A stretch of DNA of 64,000 nucleotides from Litchfieldia sinesaloumensis (GTDB lineage: Bacteria; Bacillota; Bacilli; Bacillales; Bacillaceae_L): the NCBI RefSeq assembly GCF_900156865.1, contig NZ_LT732529.1:4487292-4551291 (forward strand). Reading direction: 5' to 3'. How positions within the stretch are numbered: position 1 is the stretch's first letter; each line of letters starts with the position of its first letter. Under the pieces are notes generated by a model that saw only the letters and a program-made list of their open reading frames with translations, had not been told where the DNA came from and made no database searches. Positions 62,741 to 64,000 of the stretch are shown in pieces. Made by a program: the position numbers and the translations under genes.

Positions 62741-63610
62741 ATGGAAGATTTACTTCGACCCCTTTACCAAGAGAGAGCCAGCCAGCCCAATACTCTAGGG
62801 ATCATTTTTGTAGAAAAGGGTAAGGCTACTTTTTCAAATGTTGATTACTTTGATATCGCCTTACTTGTAATTGTTAAAGAGGCTGATAGGAATGTGTTCA
62901 TCAAGCATTATAACTATGACAACAAAAAAGCTTCTTTATATACTGTGAAAGAAAGTCAACTAAAGGATTGGTTATTTTTTGGAACGAACCGAAAAATAGT
63001 GGATTGGATACTGAACGGTAAAGTCTTATATGACCGTAATGAATACATAATTAATTTTCGAGATAAACTACATGAATTTCCTACAGAGGTAAGGCAAATC
63101 AAAATGGGTATCGAATTTGCAAAACTAATTCGGCGCTACCAGGATGGGAAGGCCTTTTTTAATGCAAAGCAACACCTTGACGCATACAACTATGTCATTC
63201 ATGCACTACATCACTTAGCTAGACTAGCTATCATAGAAAATGGCTTTCATCCGGAAGTCACAGTTTGGAATCAAGTAAAACAAATCGATCCTCAAATTTA
63301 TAAATTATATATCGAACTTCTAGAGAGTGAGGAATCATTGGAAAAACGATTGGAACTCCTGTTCCTAGCAAGCGAATTTCTTATCCATTCAAGAGCTAAA
63401 CGTGGTGCTAGTCATATTCTAAATGTATTATCTAGAAGGGATGAAGCTTGGACATTTGGCGAAATAATGGAACTCCCTGAACTTAATGTATATTCAGTGG
63501 ATCTTGAGGTATATTTAGAATTCCTTGTAGAAAAACATTTAATAAATGTAGAAATGCTTGAAACAAAAGGAAAAGGAATTTTCCATAGAACATATCATGT
63601 AAATGGGTAA
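62741..63610 (+). CDS. ygxA: YgxA nucleotidyltransferase-like protein
   Basis: This 289-residue protein has an N-terminal nucleotidyltransferase-like domain (LGIIFVEKGKATFSNVDYFD, then ALLVIV), a helical middle part (YNYVIHALHHLARLAIIENG) and a C-terminal winged-helix-like part. This matches YgxA, which stands before an rRNA operon in B. subtilis. GGAGGAAAT precedes the start at 62741. The biochemical activity is not established. Confidence 0.9.
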   Translation: MEDLLRPLYQERASQPNTLGIIFVEKGKATFSNVDYFDIALLVIVKEADRNVFIKHYNYDNKKASLYTVKESQLKDWLFFGTNRKIVDWILNGKVLYDRNEYIINFRDKLHEFPTEVRQIKMGIEFAKLIRRYQDGKAFFNAKQHLDAYNYVIHALHHLARLAIIENGFHPEVTVWNQVKQIDPQIYKLYIELLESEESLEKRLELLFLASEFLIHSRAKRGASHILNVLSRRDEAWTFGEIMELPELNVYSVDLEVYLEFLVEKHLINVEMLETKGKGIFHRTYHVNG

Positions 63611-63617
63611 ATCTCAG

Positions 63618-63650
63618 AACTCCTCCATATACTTTGAGGAGTTTTTATTA
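63618..63650 (+). terminator. Terminator after ygxA
   Basis: AACTCCTC pairs with GAGGAGTT, followed by a T-run. It insulates ygxA from the rRNA promoters. Confidence 0.8.
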
Positions 63651-63675
63651 TTTTAATAAAATATTTGATTTTATG

Positions 63676-63705
63676 TTGACGGATAATAATCCGCCGTGTT
63701 ATATT
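63676..63705 (+). promoter_or_regulatory. rRNA operon promoter P1
   Basis: TTGACG (63676) and TATATT (63700) are separated by 18 bp, within the sigma-A range. Confidence 0.75.
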
Positions 63706-63759
63706 AGATTTCGCCGCTTAAGAAACACAGAGCAGCGAAAAAGTTCTAAAAAAATATTA

Positions 63760-63788
63760 TTGACATTAATATATCACCATGATATATT
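63760..63788 (+). promoter_or_regulatory. rRNA operon promoter P2
   Basis: TTGACA (63760) and TATATT (63783) are separated by exactly 17 bp, a strong sigma-A promoter as in Bacillus rrn operons. Confidence 0.88.
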
Positions 63789-63814
63789 AATAAAGTCGCT
63801 TCTGAGCGACGAGT

Positions 63815-63836
63815 TAAAAAAGTTCTTTGAAAACTG
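63815..63836 (+). promoter_or_regulatory. rRNA leader boxA-like antitermination site
   Basis: GTTCTTTGAAAACTGAACA resembles the Bacillus rrn leader antitermination sequence. It follows a small hairpin AGTCGC/GCGAC near 63795. Confidence 0.6.
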
Positions 63837-63894
63837 AACACAATACAAGCGTCAACGTTTTAATTTTGGTAACAATTATTGAGCAATCAATACT

Positions 63895-64000
<106 letters not shown>

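Noticed and set aside
63634..63837. 67-residue frame before the 16S gene
   Set aside because: It covers both rRNA promoters and the leader antitermination sequence, so it is not coding.

Overview
The window is A+T-rich Gram-positive DNA from an endospore-forming member of the Bacillaceae. The evidence is the small acid-soluble spore proteins SspK and SspE, strong AGGAGG-type ribosome binding sites, frequent TTG and GTG starts, CcpA cre-like sites, PerR and Fur boxes, and a gene order from yfhD to ygxA and the first rRNA operon that matches the Bacillus subtilis yfh-yga-perR-rrn region. No database search was possible. Names rest on motifs, length and synteny.

Region 1 (1-432) is the 3' end of a gene cut by the window edge, carrying a CZB zinc-binding domain. 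Region 2 (about 0.5-30.4 kb) is an accessory island for uronate or acidic oligosaccharide use. It has a YesL-like protein, a lipoprotein-dependent sugar ABC importer without its own ATPase, a YesM/YesN-type kinase and regulator, uronate isomerase copy 1, an AEC-family carrier and a ROK repressor. An AraC regulator and a run of three Gfo/Idh/MocA oxidoreductases with an IolE-like TIM-barrel protein follow. Then come an LplB/LplC/LplA-type importer with a second YesN/YesM pair and YesL, two tandem GPH-family symporters and uronate isomerase copy 2. Related inverted repeats (TTAGTTTG-type half sites) lie before uxaC copy 1, the ROK gene and both symporters, so the ROK repressor probably ties them into one regulon. 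Cre-like sites add carbon catabolite control.

Region 3 (30.4-42.3 kb) starts with a LarC C-terminal-domain protein and an N-acetylmuramoyl-L-alanine amidase. It then follows the conserved order yfhD, yfhE, (GNAT), yfhF, recX, yfhH, YpzG-like, sspK, yfhP, mutY, yfhS, sspE, ygaB, ygaC, ygaD. Region 4 (42.3-48.5 kb) is an oligopeptide/dipeptide ABC importer placed between ygaD and ygaE. Region 5 (48.5-51.8 kb) is ygaE, gsaB and bcp. Region 6 (52-61.6 kb) is a second inserted block: a Fur-controlled yclNOPQ-type siderophore importer, an array of overlapping mini-ORFs, a two-component system with an ABC-2 exporter, a D-2-hydroxyacid dehydrogenase and a cobalamin adenosyltransferase. Region 7 (61.7-64 kb) returns to the conserved backbone: perR, ygzB, ygxA, tandem rRNA promoters and the first ~106 bases of a 16S rRNA gene.

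The observations most worth a second look are the coupled mini-ORF array (56056-56241), a response regulator whose receiver domain is complete only if translation starts at ATT (about 21442), a 67-nt tRNA-like cloverleaf with a shortened anticodon arm (33415-33481, minus strand), the dispersed ROK-type operators, and a ~120-bp inverted-repeat element between two copies of one terminator hairpin (42330-42550).
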